A DNA stretch of 64,000 nt from NCBI GenBank assembly GCA_947034885.2, contig OX344755.2:10170501-10234500 (forward strand). The letters run 5' to 3'. Source of the stretch: Thuidium tamariscinum. Taxonomy: Eukaryota; Streptophyta; Bryopsida; Hypnales; Thuidiaceae. A program made the translations under genes and the position numbers. The notes beneath the pieces were generated by a model, which did no database searches, was not told where the DNA came from, and saw only the letters and a list, made by a program, of their open reading frames with translations. Shown here one piece after another: positions 1-11,600 of the stretch. Position 1 is the stretch's first letter; each line of letters opens with the position of its first letter.

Positions 1-3000
1 GATGTTTTTGCACTAAAATGCTTCAAATTTGACAATGAGAGATGAGAGCCTACTATCATCATTTGAGTCTTTAGTACTATAAATGAATTCTTTATTTTAA
101 AATAGACAATGAGTACTTGATGTTCATGATGTTTTTAATGCTTTTGAAAATAAATAATAACATTAGATGTACATAGTGTATTACAACATTGCAACCTTAG
201 AGAGTGGAATTTTTCAATTTGAAAATGAATTGTTATCAATCTAGTATTTTGAATCATTCTCTACTTCTTTCTATTTATCATTTTTTCCCTACATATTGGA
301 CAACTTCAAATGATTTGAAAATTTTCAAGTATGTAGCCAAATTGACCAAAAGGATAAATTGAAAGAGTTACAAGAATTTTGTATACTTTTTCATTGAAAT
401 GTGGCCTTCTAAAGTGTAGCCGTCTAGATTTTTGCAAAGATAAAGAAAGGATCTTTTTCACTTCAAGCACTAATATTTGCAATGCACATGGCAAAAATTC
501 TTGAAAGGTTTTCAACATTTTCTCAAATGAGAGTAAAAAATGATCTAACGGTATAATTTTTTTTTTAAATGTTTTTTTTAAAAAAAAATTTGGTAGTTGT
601 CCTAGGAATGATGGTTTGGGAGTGTTTTTGGTGAAAACATAGTTAGAAAACTTTAAAAGTTAGTAAAAAAAGTATTAAAAATGATAATGTAATAATAGTA
701 TTTTTAGTTTAGCTTAAACTCAAACCATATACAAAGGCATTGTTTGATGATGTATAGTAGTTCATTACAACAAACAAACAATAATTAACTTAACAACTTT
801 AAACTACCTCAACCCAAACCCAAAGAGGACACCCTGAATACAACACACAATCATATCATATGAAATTAGTCCTCACTTTGCACTTAGTCTATAAAACTTG
901 TATTGGATATATGTTTCCTATAGACTTACCAGAATCCAAGTAAACTCATTCTCCAACTTTGTTTCTCAATGTTGGATGCACCAAAAGGAGAGTCACACCT
1001 CAATCTATATTAAACCGGTTTCCATTGATTTCCTATTTCTCTCCCTAAAGTTCCATTCCTTGAAAAAATTCACTTCTCCAAGGAGCCCTAACAAACCCTA
1101 ATGAAGAACCGTTCAACCCACAATATTCTATTTCTTTATCTTTTCTCTATATTTTTCTGTGTGACTCTAAAATTTAGTTGCGACTATGTAAAGCACAAAA
1201 AGTAGAAAGTATCCATATGATCAAAATTAAAAAAATATTTATAGATTCTCTTCAAATGAATTTTGAAGATATAACTTCAAAAATTCACCAAAAATACAAT
1301 TTCTATTTTTAGGATTTGAAATTTTTTTTGATTGGACAAAATTGTGTTTTTTATTGATTTTTTAAAAAATAAAAAATATTTATTAATGAGAGCATCAATG
1401 CTTCCCCCAAATGGTAAGTTTTTCAACACTAAGCAATTTTAGACACTTTGTACTATTTCTCCTTTTTTTTGCTATAACTTTTGTTTGACTGTATAGATCT
1501 TAGTTTTGAATGCAAATGTTGAAACACAATCCAATATTTTGAAATTTTGAAAAAAAAAAATTTTGAAAAAAGTTTTTTTTTTGCCCGAAAATGCTGCTCG
1601 AAGTTGGGCAGCGGCCATAAAATGGTCGTTTGAGCGCTTAGGGGTTAAAGCAAACTCGTGAGTAATGGAGTTTGTAGGTGGGGCCAATTTGAAGAACATT
1701 CTCTAAAAAATAATATTGGAAGTTGATATTTGTAAATGGTCATTTATTACACTTCTTTGACATCTAAAACTTGTCTTAGTGCATAGTCCCAACATCATGC
1801 ACTATGAAAGGTTCTACTTCTACTTCAATAGTTTGTAAAGTATGGTTCCAAAAAGTGTCTTGATACATAAATTCTATCTTATTGTACATGTCAACATTTT
1901 CAATTAGTTTTTTCTAACAAACTAGCTACAAGAAGTTTTATCATTCTCATACATTTTTATTTATGTTTTTCTAATTCTTATTGAATTAATTATAAGTTTT
2001 TGAAGTTGAAATAGAGGTGCTCTTGAAAAGTCTTTGCCTTAAAATGTTGCCTTTTGTATACATTGAACACTCAAATGCATATTTTTTTGTTAAAGCTAGA
2101 TGCTTTTAAATAGGCTAAGTAGTTTTAGTCTTGTTATGATTGTACTACATTTGTTGATTCATGATGACAACTTGACATTTGGATGTTGTTTCATCCTATT
2201 TGTACACAACATTGAGTGATTTTCATAATATTCAAAAGATGCGCTATGAAACTAAAAGGTCTAATTTATGGCCTAAAAGGGTACTACATAGATAATGAAG
2301 CAAAAATATGTCACCATTAGTTTGTCATATGACTCTTAAAGAGGACAAGTAGTCAAATAGAGTGTAAAGTCTTCTTCATTTGGGCATCAATTAATACCTA
2401 GTTTGAACATTCTATGTAGTACATGACAAACGATTGGCTATAATGAAGTAAAGACAAATGAGGTAATAGATTCTTGTGATTATCCAAAGTGTGCATTAGC
2501 AAATCCAAATAATAAATTTAAGACTATTAGAAGAGTATTCAAAACTAGAACATTGAGATTAGAGTACAAATTTGCAAAATTGATCTTCAATAGGACTTTT
2601 GAGTTTTGACTATTTTGCAAACCATTTTCTAGCATCATTTTAAGACTTCACTTGAATAGAAGGGCAATTTGCTTAAGAAAATGAGAGATGATTGCAATAC
2701 AATAAACCTTATGAGTGAAACAAGTTTAAAAAATAATCCATCCTAATTTAAATGTTCTTCTTTCATATACTACTATTTGAGATTTGATGAATGGAGAAAG
2801 GCAATTAGTTTTCTATTCATGTTTTGTGGATAGGGCCTTAATAAGCTTTGGACAACACAGAGGCCATTTTCTAGTCAATGAAAGAGAGAATATCTTTCAA
2901 CTATTCATCCTCAAAATTAGGGGTGGAAAGGGAAGATCTTCTATAGTGCTTTGACTTCCAATGAGAGCTTTCGAATTCTTTTGTAACAATGATTCTCATG

Positions 3001-3861
3001 CTATCAAAATTCATGATTTCCATGGCCACCGGCTCGTCGTTTAAGGGTTAATGTCAAAGACAAGGAATCAATGTTCAAATCAAAGAAGATTCAAAGCCAA
3101 AACAAATAGCAAAGCCCAAGGAGAGTGCAAGAGGTTTACAAGGTGCATATTTCATCTACAAAAGTACAAGAAACAAACTTAGCTATAAGGCTCCAAGACA
3201 TGTGTTGGGGAGATTGAGATTCCTTTCATCTTGCCTTCAATTGAATATTATCGCTACATCTTGAAGATGATTCAAAGAAACCTAAACCCACTGATACAAA
3301 GGGAGCTATTTTGTTCCTCTCAAGATTAAGATATTTCCCTTGGTGTGAAGGTTCCCCCTCAGGATTCCTAATTTATTTAAGGTACAAAGAAATTTGAGTA
3401 CAGTGAAAAGTGAGAAATCAAGCAAACACTAAGAGAGCAGGAGAACAAAAGCCGATTAAGAACAAAAGCTGCAATCACAAACTGTAATTGACAGAATTGA
3501 GAGTGTGCAGCCCCATGGCAGGGCATTATACTGATTGTTTTTTAGGATATAAATCCTGATTTATCAACTAGCTAGAGAAGTCATGATCACAGCTACTCTA
3601 TAACTGTCTGACCTACCTCACCCACTTCAGTATGCTATACAAGTAACCACACTCAGCAATTGAAAGCAATTTCACGATTTTGACAAAATGTGACAAATCC
3701 AAATCTATGAACAAAGTGAGGCACCGATCTCAAGGTTTCCACCATGTTATCTCCCTGATACTCAAAAGCTACGGCTTCCGCACCAGGGATCTGACATGAT
3801 GGAAGCCTCAAAGAAAGATGCCTCTCTCAATACAAAAGCAAGGGCAGCATTACTGGCTTAC
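1..3861. other. AT-rich intergenic DNA, no gene recognised
   Basis: I find no reading frame with protein-like composition and no clear splice structure here. The DNA is AT-rich with many short A and T runs (for example near 550-590, 1,330-1,375 and 1,550-1,580). The last 800 bases or so (about 3,000-3,861) are less AT-rich and lie just downstream of the minus-strand copine stop codon, so they probably contain its 3' untranslated region. No polyadenylation site could be fixed by eye. Confidence 0.6.
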
Positions 3862-5532
3862 TTACATTCTGAGGGTAGCAAATCCTTGCTCCACTGGCCT
3901 AACAGGTCGAATGTTGTGTTTCTTCATGTAGAGGTTTACCTGCCCAGGCAATTCTTTCAATAGCTTCTTCGCAGCGTCTTGTACACTTTGGCGTCGAATC
4001 GGCACAAATTGGACAATGTCACGGTCAGCTATTTTCCCACTTTGACTAACGAGCTTCTTGTCGTCTGAGTCTAGGAAATCCATGGCGCTGAAGTCGGCAT
4101 TCCCTACACCGACAATCAGAAGAGAGAGGGGGAAATACGAAGCATCCACAATTGCTGAAATGGTTTCTTGCATGTCAAGAATAGCTCCGTCAGTGATGAT
4201 GAGAAGCACGAAGTACTTCATTTGTCCCTGAAACTCAGAGGCTAGAGCAGTTGCCTGTCTTACCACGGGTGCGAACCAGGTCGGACCATAAAGCTCCACA
4301 GAGAAGATCGACTGGGAATAGGCAAAATGAATCCCGGGAATGCCTTCCACCGTAGGGTTGCTCACATTCTTGTTCAAAGGGAAACAGTGTGACACAGTCC
4401 CATTGACTCTTCCGCCAAAGCCCCAACAAGGGAAGCGCTTATCGGTATCGTAATACTGCAGCACTCCACCGATAGCATCAATGGCCATCTGGTATGCGTT
4501 GGGGCGTCCCGTGGGGTCGATGAAATGCAATGAGCCTGGTGAACGGGGATCCCCATTTGAAGCAGTGAAGTCGATAGCCACGAAGAAGTTGATCTCGCAA
4601 CCACAGAGAATGTAATCCACGATACTATAAACGGAGGAAACTGCGCACGTGTTCACAAAAAGGGTACCCCGGCTTTTGCTTGAATGCTTCGGATTCGAAG
4701 ACTTGCGAGTGAGGGTTAATGAGTTCCCCACTTGTGAAGTCTCCAGCAGTTGATTGAAAGTAGTGGTCACCGACCCAATGAGTTTGTGTTTCCCGTTGTT
4801 GTTGTAGTCAAGGCACTCAATCAACAGCTGCCTGTGCTTATCCCCATTGCAAAGCTGTTGAAGCGTAAGCTGAAATGGTTTCCATCTGGGGTTCAGATTG
4901 TTGGGAATCTCTTCAGTCTGATGGACGGGCGAAAATGTGTTATCAGGCTGCCACTTTGAAATTCTCAGAATAGGATCACTTTTCGAAAACACTTCCAGAT
5001 TCTCCAGGGACCTGCAGCTTAGGACGAATTCCACCTCCTCAGGGACCATCCTCACTCCATTCACTTCAGTTACCACCTTTTCAGCACGTACGGTCAGCGC
5101 TCCACGAGGAGACATGAGCGCATTGTTTCTCATACCACCTTGAAGCGGGCGAGTCAACACATGTGGAGGTGAAGCTAAAATTTCGGAAAGCGTGGTCTTC
5201 ATTTCACCCAGATAGTCCTGCTTCTGGAGCTTCATCTTGTCTGAAGACTTTTCTTTGTAGTTGGAGTCCACATCGAAAACCACGAAACGGAGGGGCTGAA
5301 TCTCCTCGAAGCGATAGTCGATGTCTAACTGGTACACCCACTTGGGATTCAATGTGTTTGGTATCGTTTCCGAACGTCCCAGCTCGACTTCCTGTCCATT
5401 TATTGCAATTCCATAGGCCACTAGCATGGGGTCACTGGTGCCTATTAAATCTCTGTTCCGTAAACCACTAGCTTGAAATGATAGTTGCAGTTTTTCACTT
5501 GGAGTCCCACTGGATCCACCGGACCAGGCCAT
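3862..5532 (-). CDS. Copine (BONZAI-like), intronless
   Basis: Copines are cytosolic proteins that bind phospholipid membranes when calcium rises; plant members (BONZAI) act at the plasma membrane in growth, calcium signalling and defence control. The first ATG of the frame gives 556 residues, the usual copine length. C2A spans about residues 14-145, with calcium-ligand positions in RDLIGTSDP and FDVDS. C2B spans about 168-290. The copine-type vWA domain spans about 315-530, with the hallmark VAIDFTASNGDP (MIDAS D-x-T-x-S at 321-325), ITDG at 446-449 and RDIVQFVP at 514-521. Odd points: the frame has no intron, whereas known plant BONZAI genes are intron-rich. There is no Gly-2 (it starts MAWSGG), so the N-myristoylation of plant BONZAI proteins is not expected. 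In C2B the usual D-x-D-x-N-G-x-H-D run reads DYNNNGKHK, losing two acidic ligands, so calcium binding there may be weak. The stop codon overlaps a perfect GTAAGT donor, so a 3' exon is possible. Confidence 0.96.
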   Translation of the reverse strand: MAWSGGSSGTPSEKLQLSFQASGLRNRDLIGTSDPMLVAYGIAINGQEVELGRSETIPNTLNPKWVYQLDIDYRFEEIQPLRFVVFDVDSNYKEKSSDKMKLQKQDYLGEMKTTLSEILASPPHVLTRPLQGGMRNNALMSPRGALTVRAEKVVTEVNGVRMVPEEVEFVLSCRSLENLEVFSKSDPILRISKWQPDNTFSPVHQTEEIPNNLNPRWKPFQLTLQQLCNGDKHRQLLIECLDYNNNGKHKLIGSVTTTFNQLLETSQVGNSLTLTRKSSNPKHSSKSRGTLFVNTCAVSSVYSIVDYILCGCEINFFVAIDFTASNGDPRSPGSLHFIDPTGRPNAYQMAIDAIGGVLQYYDTDKRFPCWGFGGRVNGTVSHCFPLNKNVSNPTVEGIPGIHFAYSQSIFSVELYGPTWFAPVVRQATALASEFQGQMKYFVLLIITDGAILDMQETISAIVDASYFPLSLLIVGVGNADFSAMDFLDSDDKKLVSQSGKIADRDIVQFVPIRRQSVQDAAKKLLKELPGQVNLYMKKHNIRPVRPVEQGFATLRM

Positions 5533-6804
5533 CCTTGAATCGAGCTTGTATGCGTCAATCAATCAAAGGGTGTGACTGTCTGGTATCCTTCTTGTGTATG
5601 ATATCTTTCTTGGTGTATCAGCCCTTGCAACACCAGGTCTGATCCGTCAACGAGTTCGCCTGCTTCAGCAAAATGATGCAGAATTTAACCAAGTTAGCAC
5701 ATACAGTTCCCCAAGAAGACCAACCCCTGAAAAATAAAGATTTCATGATCACAGAATGTCCAATTTCATTGACCATATTGATAAAAGTACAATCCAGAAA
5801 GGGTCAGATTCAATAACACCAGAACTAGTAAAGAACATTGCATGTGTCGGTCAAAGAATAAATAAACCATGAAACCAAGAAAGTTCCTAAGATGACCATA
5901 TTGAAAAGTGCGGAAAAAAAGAGACCAATTTCCGCCTGATGATCCACTAGGGCAAAAAATTCCGCAAACTCTATCCTGTTCGAAAGTACAGTACGATTGC
6001 AGTGTCTTAAAGTCGTACAGTGAGGCAAATGCTTGCAAGTAAGAGGAGTGAATACCCCCTAAAGCATGCAACGCCAAAACCTCCTCAATTTTCACGAAGG
6101 CAAGCCCAACACGTAGTTCCTTAACGAACTCGCACAGAAGAATATACCTTGTTAATTGACTGCGGAAACAAAGACGAACCGGTTATGTTACCTCAAATCG
6201 TCAATATAAGCGTTTCAATGTCTTCAATGTGACCACATGTTGAATATTTTGTTCTCACAGATTAGCAAATTTGTAGTAAGAGATATTGCAAGGAGAATCT
6301 AAATTTTCTGCTACTTGGAGAGTATGTTATAAATCTCAGTAGTCTACACGCCTTAAGCTCCTACAACAGGTGATTGACTTAGTCGGAATCAACACATTTA
6401 GAACCTTGACGCAACAAGAGAGTGATGCAAGAATTGCGGCACCCTTCAATAGTCACTTTTATAATCTACTCAAGTTTTAAAAATAGAAGACGACTACTGT
6501 AGTGGTTCAACATATGTATAGCTACGTCAGGGACCCATCATAAAAATATCCGCCAAAAAATCCGCTAACGCTTCCCTAAACCTCAGAAGCCTAACGGTCC
6601 TGGGGTGCGTGGTCCTGGACATAACGTAAACATGCTACAAATCACTAACGGCAAGACCACGCAAGAACGAAGACAATGCAAAAACTCCCAATCACAAACC
6701 CTTCACATATTTCTCCCGAACCTTTCTCACGAACATCCCGGGAAATCAAAAACCGAACCAGACACACAGCAGGAAACACAAGAGCCTACATGACCAGCGA
6801 CCCA
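5533..6804. other. Region upstream of the copine gene
   Basis: This is the 5' side of the minus-strand copine. In the copine frame there is no ATG upstream of 5,532, only a TTG, so the start at 5,532 is preferred. Promoter and leader elements, and any 5' untranslated exon, would lie here or further right, but I could not locate a transcription start. The open frames in this stretch have no recognisable protein content. Confidence 0.4.
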
Positions 6805-7155
6805 CCTCCCTCCAAGCCCTTCTAATCCTAAATCTTCATCGACTACAACGACTTAACACCGCATTGTTCTAATGATTCTCAAATTTCAAGCAAACCTCAG
6901 CCCAAACCCTCTCTAAGTTGTGCACCAAAAACCACAAATGAAAGCATACGTAGAAAACTCACCTTCAAGAAAATTAAACTACCTCCCTCCAAGCCCTTCT
7001 AATCCTAAATCTTCATCAATTACAACGACTAAACATCGCATTGTTCTAATGATTCTCAAAGTTCAAGCAAACCTCAGCCCAAACCCTCTCCAAGTTACAC
7101 CAAAAACCACAAATCAAAGCATGCGTCGAAAACTCACCTTCAATAAAAACTCGAC
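6805..7155. repeat. Tandem duplication, unit about 175 bp (two copies)
   Basis: Two head-to-tail copies (about 6,805-6,980 and 6,981-7,155) begin with CTCCCTCCAAGCCCTTCTAA and share almost the whole unit, including a run of AACCTCAGCCCAAACCCTCT. A third single copy lies at about 11,085-11,242. The unit shows no conserved reading frame; the T-rich complement resembles leader or promoter DNA. Confidence 0.8.
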
Positions 7156-7516
7156 CGCTACAAGAACTCTTCAAAATGTAACAGACGTGAGCACCCACTG
7201 TACCACCATAATTAGAGATCACTGACACATCTGGTGATCTTACGTACACTCATTATACAGAGTGATGAGGAGCCTCTATTTTAACCTTCAGGCTCTCCTC
7301 GCAACGTGTCTCCGAGGAGATGCCTCTCTTTCCAGGATCCAAAGAGGGGTGAAGGGAGTCTGCAGTCTGCAAAACCCAGTTAAGGAATGTAATGTAATGT
7401 AATGAGACTAACCTTGAAAGGCCGTGTTGCAGTTTAGTCGGGAAGACTTCGGGAATGGCACTGCAATTGCAGACGCCTTCACTCCAAAATCTGGTGGTAC
7501 CGCCAAGCGCAAAATT

Positions 7517-7870
7517 GCAACGCGGACTAGCTGGGTAAATTTGTGCAAACAAATTTGTAACAGAAGGTACATGTTCGGATAAGCCGCGCGCTTAGGAGTG
7601 GAAATTTGGTCGGACTCTACCTGGTGGTGTGCGAAACGTTTTTGCGGCGCTCCTCTATGAATTATGTACCGTTGTGTTTTGTACTCCCGGCGTCTTCACC
7701 TCCAGATTAAAAAAAACAAAAGAAATTTGGAGATGGCGTAGTTGCGTAAGGTGTACGGATGTGGATGCCTCAATCCTCGCTGTGCACGTTTTGACCATGT
7801 CCTCGTCAGAGCAGAACACGCAGGTGAGTCTGTCCTTGGAGCACTGGCTCACTTTTCCAATGAGTAAAGT
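7517..7870 (+). repeat. Segmental duplication block, copy 1
   Basis: This block matches 11,243-11,600 over nearly its whole length with scattered substitutions and small indels. In both places it lies just downstream of the 175 bp unit, although the left locus has about 360 bp of extra DNA between the two blocks. It is GC-richer than its surroundings and holds a candidate first coding exon at 7,797-7,823. The whole block could be the promoter and leader of a plus-strand gene whose body is no longer present. Confidence 0.75.
7797..7823 (+). pseudogene. Candidate orphan first exon (MSSSEQNTQ then GTGAGT)
   Basis: ATG at 7,797 opens nine codons (MSSSEQNTQ) that run straight into a strong 5' splice site, CAG followed by GTGAGT. 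The duplicated block at 11,513-11,539 keeps the ATG, the frame and the donor (MSSTEQNTP then GTGAGG). No matching downstream exon was found in either place. This reads like the leader and first exon of a plant gene copied twice without its body, but nine codons are too few to identify a family. Chance is a real alternative. Confidence 0.3.
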
Positions 7871-7903
7871 ATTAACTACTGCACTAAAGTATACAGGCAG
7901 TAC

Positions 7904-8174
7904 GGTGGGTACACCTAAAAGCGCCACTTATTCATACTGCACCTACTTACTGTGATTAGGCTGTTCAGATTTTCATACAGTCTTGTTGGCAAGTGAAAGC
8001 AGATTCCAACGCATCAAAGAACGTAGGATTTGGATACCATATGCAAAAGTTATTAACAGTCAAAGTCTGTTTCTGAAAGCGCCATCTATAGTCTGTGAAC
8101 ATGACTGATTTTGGAAATGTATGCACTCTGTAGATGGCGCTTTTAGGAACGTGGCACTTTTGGGTGTACCTACC
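7904..8174. mobile_element. Inverted-repeat miniature element, GGTRGGTACACC termini
   Basis: The left end (GGTGGGTACACCTAAAAG) and the right end read on the other strand (GGTAGGTACACCCAAAAG) form terminal inverted repeats that continue through the GCGCCAC/GTGCCAC region. A second inner inverted pair (GCGCCATCTATAG near 8,079 and CTGTAGATGGCGC near 8,129) makes the right half a hairpin. The element has no coding capacity. The termini resemble those of the 9,170 and 39,486 elements, so it may be a distant family member. No clear target-site duplication was seen. Confidence 0.65.
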
Positions 8175-8222
8175 TTAGAACCTCTATTATTTGACCCTTT
8201 CTAAGCCAATAAACATATGTAA

Positions 8223-8639
8223 GAGCATCCCCACGGGTTGCATATAGGAGAGGTGCGACTAGGGGATGCTTACTGAGTTGAAATTGTTTAGCCGGCCACT
8301 AGCTACTTGTTTGGCCCATGGGAAGACGGAAACCACACACGGCCAAGGAAATTGGGCACGTCAAACAAGAATGTCAGTGCATCACATCGTTCGAAAATGG
8401 TGGAGTGGGCGTAGCCATTGGCCACTTCCTTGGCCTCACAATATTCCATACCTTGAACTTTGTACTGTATGACATATCGAGCCACTCGATGTATTCACCA
8501 TTTGGCCATTTGGTGGCCATTTTTGGTTGTACCTTACAACTTCCGTAGCTTTGTAGTGCCTCTTGTGGGGCAAGCATTGTGACCGGGCATGGCCATTTCC
8601 TAAGTATGCATCACTCCTTGAGCCCCTGTAGAGATGCTC
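8223..8639. mobile_element. PIF/Harbinger-like MITE with TAA target duplication
   Basis: The left end GAGCATCCCCACGGG and the reverse complement of the right end GAGCATCTCTACAGG match at 12 of 15 bases, and the element is bounded by TAA on both sides (8,220-8,222 and 8,640-8,642). GAGCATC-type termini with a 3-bp TWA duplication are typical of plant PIF/Harbinger MITEs. The 417 bp interior encodes nothing recognisable and shows no long hairpin. Confidence 0.7.
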
Positions 8640-9169
8640 TAATTCAATGTGGAAGATTGGTCCCAAACTGAGCCAAATTACAAAAGATGTGAGCAAATCT
8701 GACCCTTTGTAAGTGAATAACTCTCTAGAACTCAATGTGTCAAACTAGTCCAAGCCCAATTGAGTGCAACCCTTTTTTTCTAGCGCCATGGGCAAAATTG
8801 CACCATTTCAAAATAAATGTCTTTTTTTCACCAGATAAAAGTAATCATTTTTCACCAAATATTTTTCAGTCATCTTTAAAATATGGATGAAGTTGCCAAA
8901 TTTGGATAAAAAAGTATATGCTATTAAAGTGTTTATAAATCCAAAATGTAGAAATACAATGCTTCACCAAATTTGAAGTGATCGCCATTTTAGTACTTTC
9001 TTAGAAAGTTAAAAAAAAGGTTAATTGAGTGTGAGAGGTTCTACTAGAGGTGGAGTAATGTTAAATTGATGTCATATGTACTACCATACTTATAGGTCAA
9101 TTTGGATCAAAATAATTTAATATTTGACGTTCAACAATTTGGTAGGCTAATCAAGCTTTTTAAGGGTAA
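8640..9169. other. Intergenic DNA, nothing recognised
   Basis: AT-rich spacer between two miniature elements. No coding frame, RNA gene or clear repeat was seen. Confidence 0.5.
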
Positions 9170-9556
9170 GGTAGAAGCACCCATTCTGGCATATGCTCCT
9201 ATGCACATGTTCCTACTTTACTATACATCCTTAGATTCATCCAATTATGTCCTTAGACTTTGGTGAATGTCCCTTTGATATACTAAGCATTGATTCATAG
9301 ACGCTATATAATTGTGATTCGTTTATAGTTGATTTTCGTAGAGTTCACATTTGGGTGCACCTATGTGACAATTTTAGTGGTCTATATAGCCAACACTTTG
9401 AAAAATCATAGAAATTACATATGACATCCAAAAAATCTAATATTTTATAAACTTTCATGATTTTCACTCGCTAATACTACAAAAATATTATTTTTAGAAA
9501 AAGATGCTTCCAACTATATTGAATTGCTTATATTGATAATTTTGGGTGCTCCTATC
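9170..9556 (-). mobile_element. Miniature inverted-repeat element, GGTAGAAGCACCC termini, copy 1
   Basis: Ends read GGTAGAAGCACCC on the left and, on the other strand, GATAGGAGCACCC on the right. The interior is homologous, in opposite orientation, to 39,486-39,867 inside a NOT1 intron. The two copies share a long stretch around CTTTGAAAAATCATAGAAAT and CTTTCATGATTTTCACT with roughly 85-90% identity by eye. It is about 387 bp with no protein coding, so it is a non-autonomous element. The superfamily could not be assigned because no target duplication is visible. Confidence 0.8.
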
Positions 9557-11084
9557 TTACAACAAGTTGCTAGCCCTAATTTTTTACCCTTCCAACCAAA
9601 CCAATAATCCAATGAAGGAATGAGATTTTGAATACTTGTCCCTTGATAAAGTAGACATGCCTATTACCATCGTAATTTGCAATTTGGCTATGTTGGGGCC
9701 AATTCCAAGAGGGGCACATATTTTTTAGAAGTATGCACATGTTTCATGAATCAAACTCAATTGGATTTACAATTTTTTGATCAAAATAGTAATTTCTATG
9801 AATTTTTGAAGTGGTAAGTCTTAAATTACAAAATCACTTTTAGACTATGGTCATAAACAACTCATATACATCCTATAACCACTTAATCAAATACAATTAG
9901 ATATCTTCTAATTAAAGGAGTGACACATTATCCTAAATTGTCACAAAATCTCTAATTTTATCATTAAAAATCTTCATTTTGTCATAGAATGAAGAAAATG
10001 GAGAAAGGGATTCTAAGTGAAAATGGGGCCAAAACTAAATGAGAGAAATGGGTTGGTCTAATTGGTGGAATTGGGTTGCAAATGGAATTGGATTGGTCTA
10101 CCTTAAATCAGCATGTATGGTTATACTCTCACTCTGTTTGGGAGGGTGTATGTGGTGTGGAGATGAATGTCTTGACCTATTTCAAATGCTTTCCAAATGA
10201 GTATGTTGAAGATTAAATTTACAATTTGAATTCATTTTAATGAAATGGGTTGATTTTGCCTATTCATATGTAATTATGTTATTTTTTCTAATTATTTTCA
10301 AGAACAATTCTGGATTTTTTTAAATTTGAAATAATGATCATTTTTCAAATTTTTCAAAAATTGTTGTACAATTTTTTTAATTTTAGACATGTTCCAATTT
10401 TTTCCTAATTATTTACAACATTGACATACAAAGAAAATAGTGTGCCCTTTGTCATTACTATGATATAATAAAATAAATAAAAAGATATATTTTTTAATTC
10501 TTTATTTCATTAATACTTGAAAATTCAATATCGTATATATAATGAGTGAGAATGCTACAAAACAAAGTCTATGCATCCCTCCTTAACGAGAGAGATTTCC
10601 TATAGTACTAAAAATATGATTGAGGGACGTATTGTTTTGAAGAGCTCATCGCAACAAATTAAAAAAAATAAAACTAAACAAAAAATCTTATTTAATATAT
10701 CAACTAGTATACCTTGTGTTGTTGCCACATAATAACAAAAATAATAATAAAAGTAGTTTCTTTAATTTTGAAATTTATAAAAACTTTGAAATTCAATATT
10801 TTTTTGTTGAAAGTTAGAATGCCACAGAGCAAAGTCCATGCATCTTTTCCTACAGAGGGCTTTCCAACAATACCAAGCATTAGAAGGGATTTGAGGGCTT
10901 TAGAGGGCCGTTTCAGGACTGTTCCTGAAACTGCTCTGGGAACAGCTGGTCGCTGTCAGGTCAGCATTTTTTTTTTTTAAAGTTTTTTTTTTGGGTCCTG
11001 AAATATGAAAAAAAGTCCAAAAAAAAAAGTTTTTTTTCGAAAAAAAGAAGTCAATGACGTGGCACAGTCTCGACCACGTCGGAA
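9557..11084. other. AT-rich spacer with decayed dispersed repeat units
   Basis: No gene is visible. Units of a decayed repeat begin near 10,555 and 10,825 (AACAAAGTCYATGCATC followed by a GAGGGCTTTCCAACAATACCA-like stretch). Further copies lie at 13.5-15.1 kb. At 10,905-10,945 there is a short GC-richer inverted segment around CAGGACTGTTCCTG. Confidence 0.5.
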
Positions 11085-11600
11085 AACTCACCTTCAAGAA
11101 AATTAAACTACCTCCCTCCAAGCCCTTCTAATCCTAAATCTTCATAATTACAACGACTAAACACCGCATTGTTCTAATGATTCTCAAATTTCAAGCAAAC
11201 CTCAGCCCAAACCCTCTCTAAGTTGCACCAAAAACCACAAATTGCGACGCGGACTAGCAGTTGGTAAACCTGTGCAAACAAATTTGTAAAAGAAGGTGTT
11301 TGGATAAGCCGTGCGCATAGGTGTGGAAGTTTACTCGGACTCTTTGCGGTAGTGAGCAAAACGTTTTAGCGGCACACCAATGAGAATTTTGTGCCGTTGT
11401 GTTTTGTAAATCTTCTGCTTCTTCACCTCAAGACAAAACCCAAAAGAAATTTGATTATGGCGCAGTTACGTAAGGCGTACGGATGTGGATCCTCACTGTG
11501 CACGTTTTGACCATGTCCTCGACAGAGCAGAACACGCCGGTGAGGCTCTCACGACCTGTTCTTGTAGCACTGGCTCACTTTTCCAATGACAAAAGTACGT
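11085..11600 (+). repeat. Segmental duplication, copy 2 (175 bp unit plus block)
   Basis: 11,085-11,242 is a third copy of the 175 bp unit found twice at 6,805-7,155, and 11,243-11,600 is the partner of 7,517-7,870. The two blocks abut directly here. It includes the second candidate first exon at 11,513-11,539. Divergence from copy 1 is moderate, so the duplication is not recent. Confidence 0.75.

Noticed and set aside
5766..6095. 109-codon minus-strand frame upstream of copine
   Set aside because: Composition is not protein-like, a second overlapping frame is as long, and it shows no domain or splice link to copine.
8266..8735. Overlapping frames on both strands
   Set aside because: They lie largely inside a Harbinger-type MITE and have no recognisable content.
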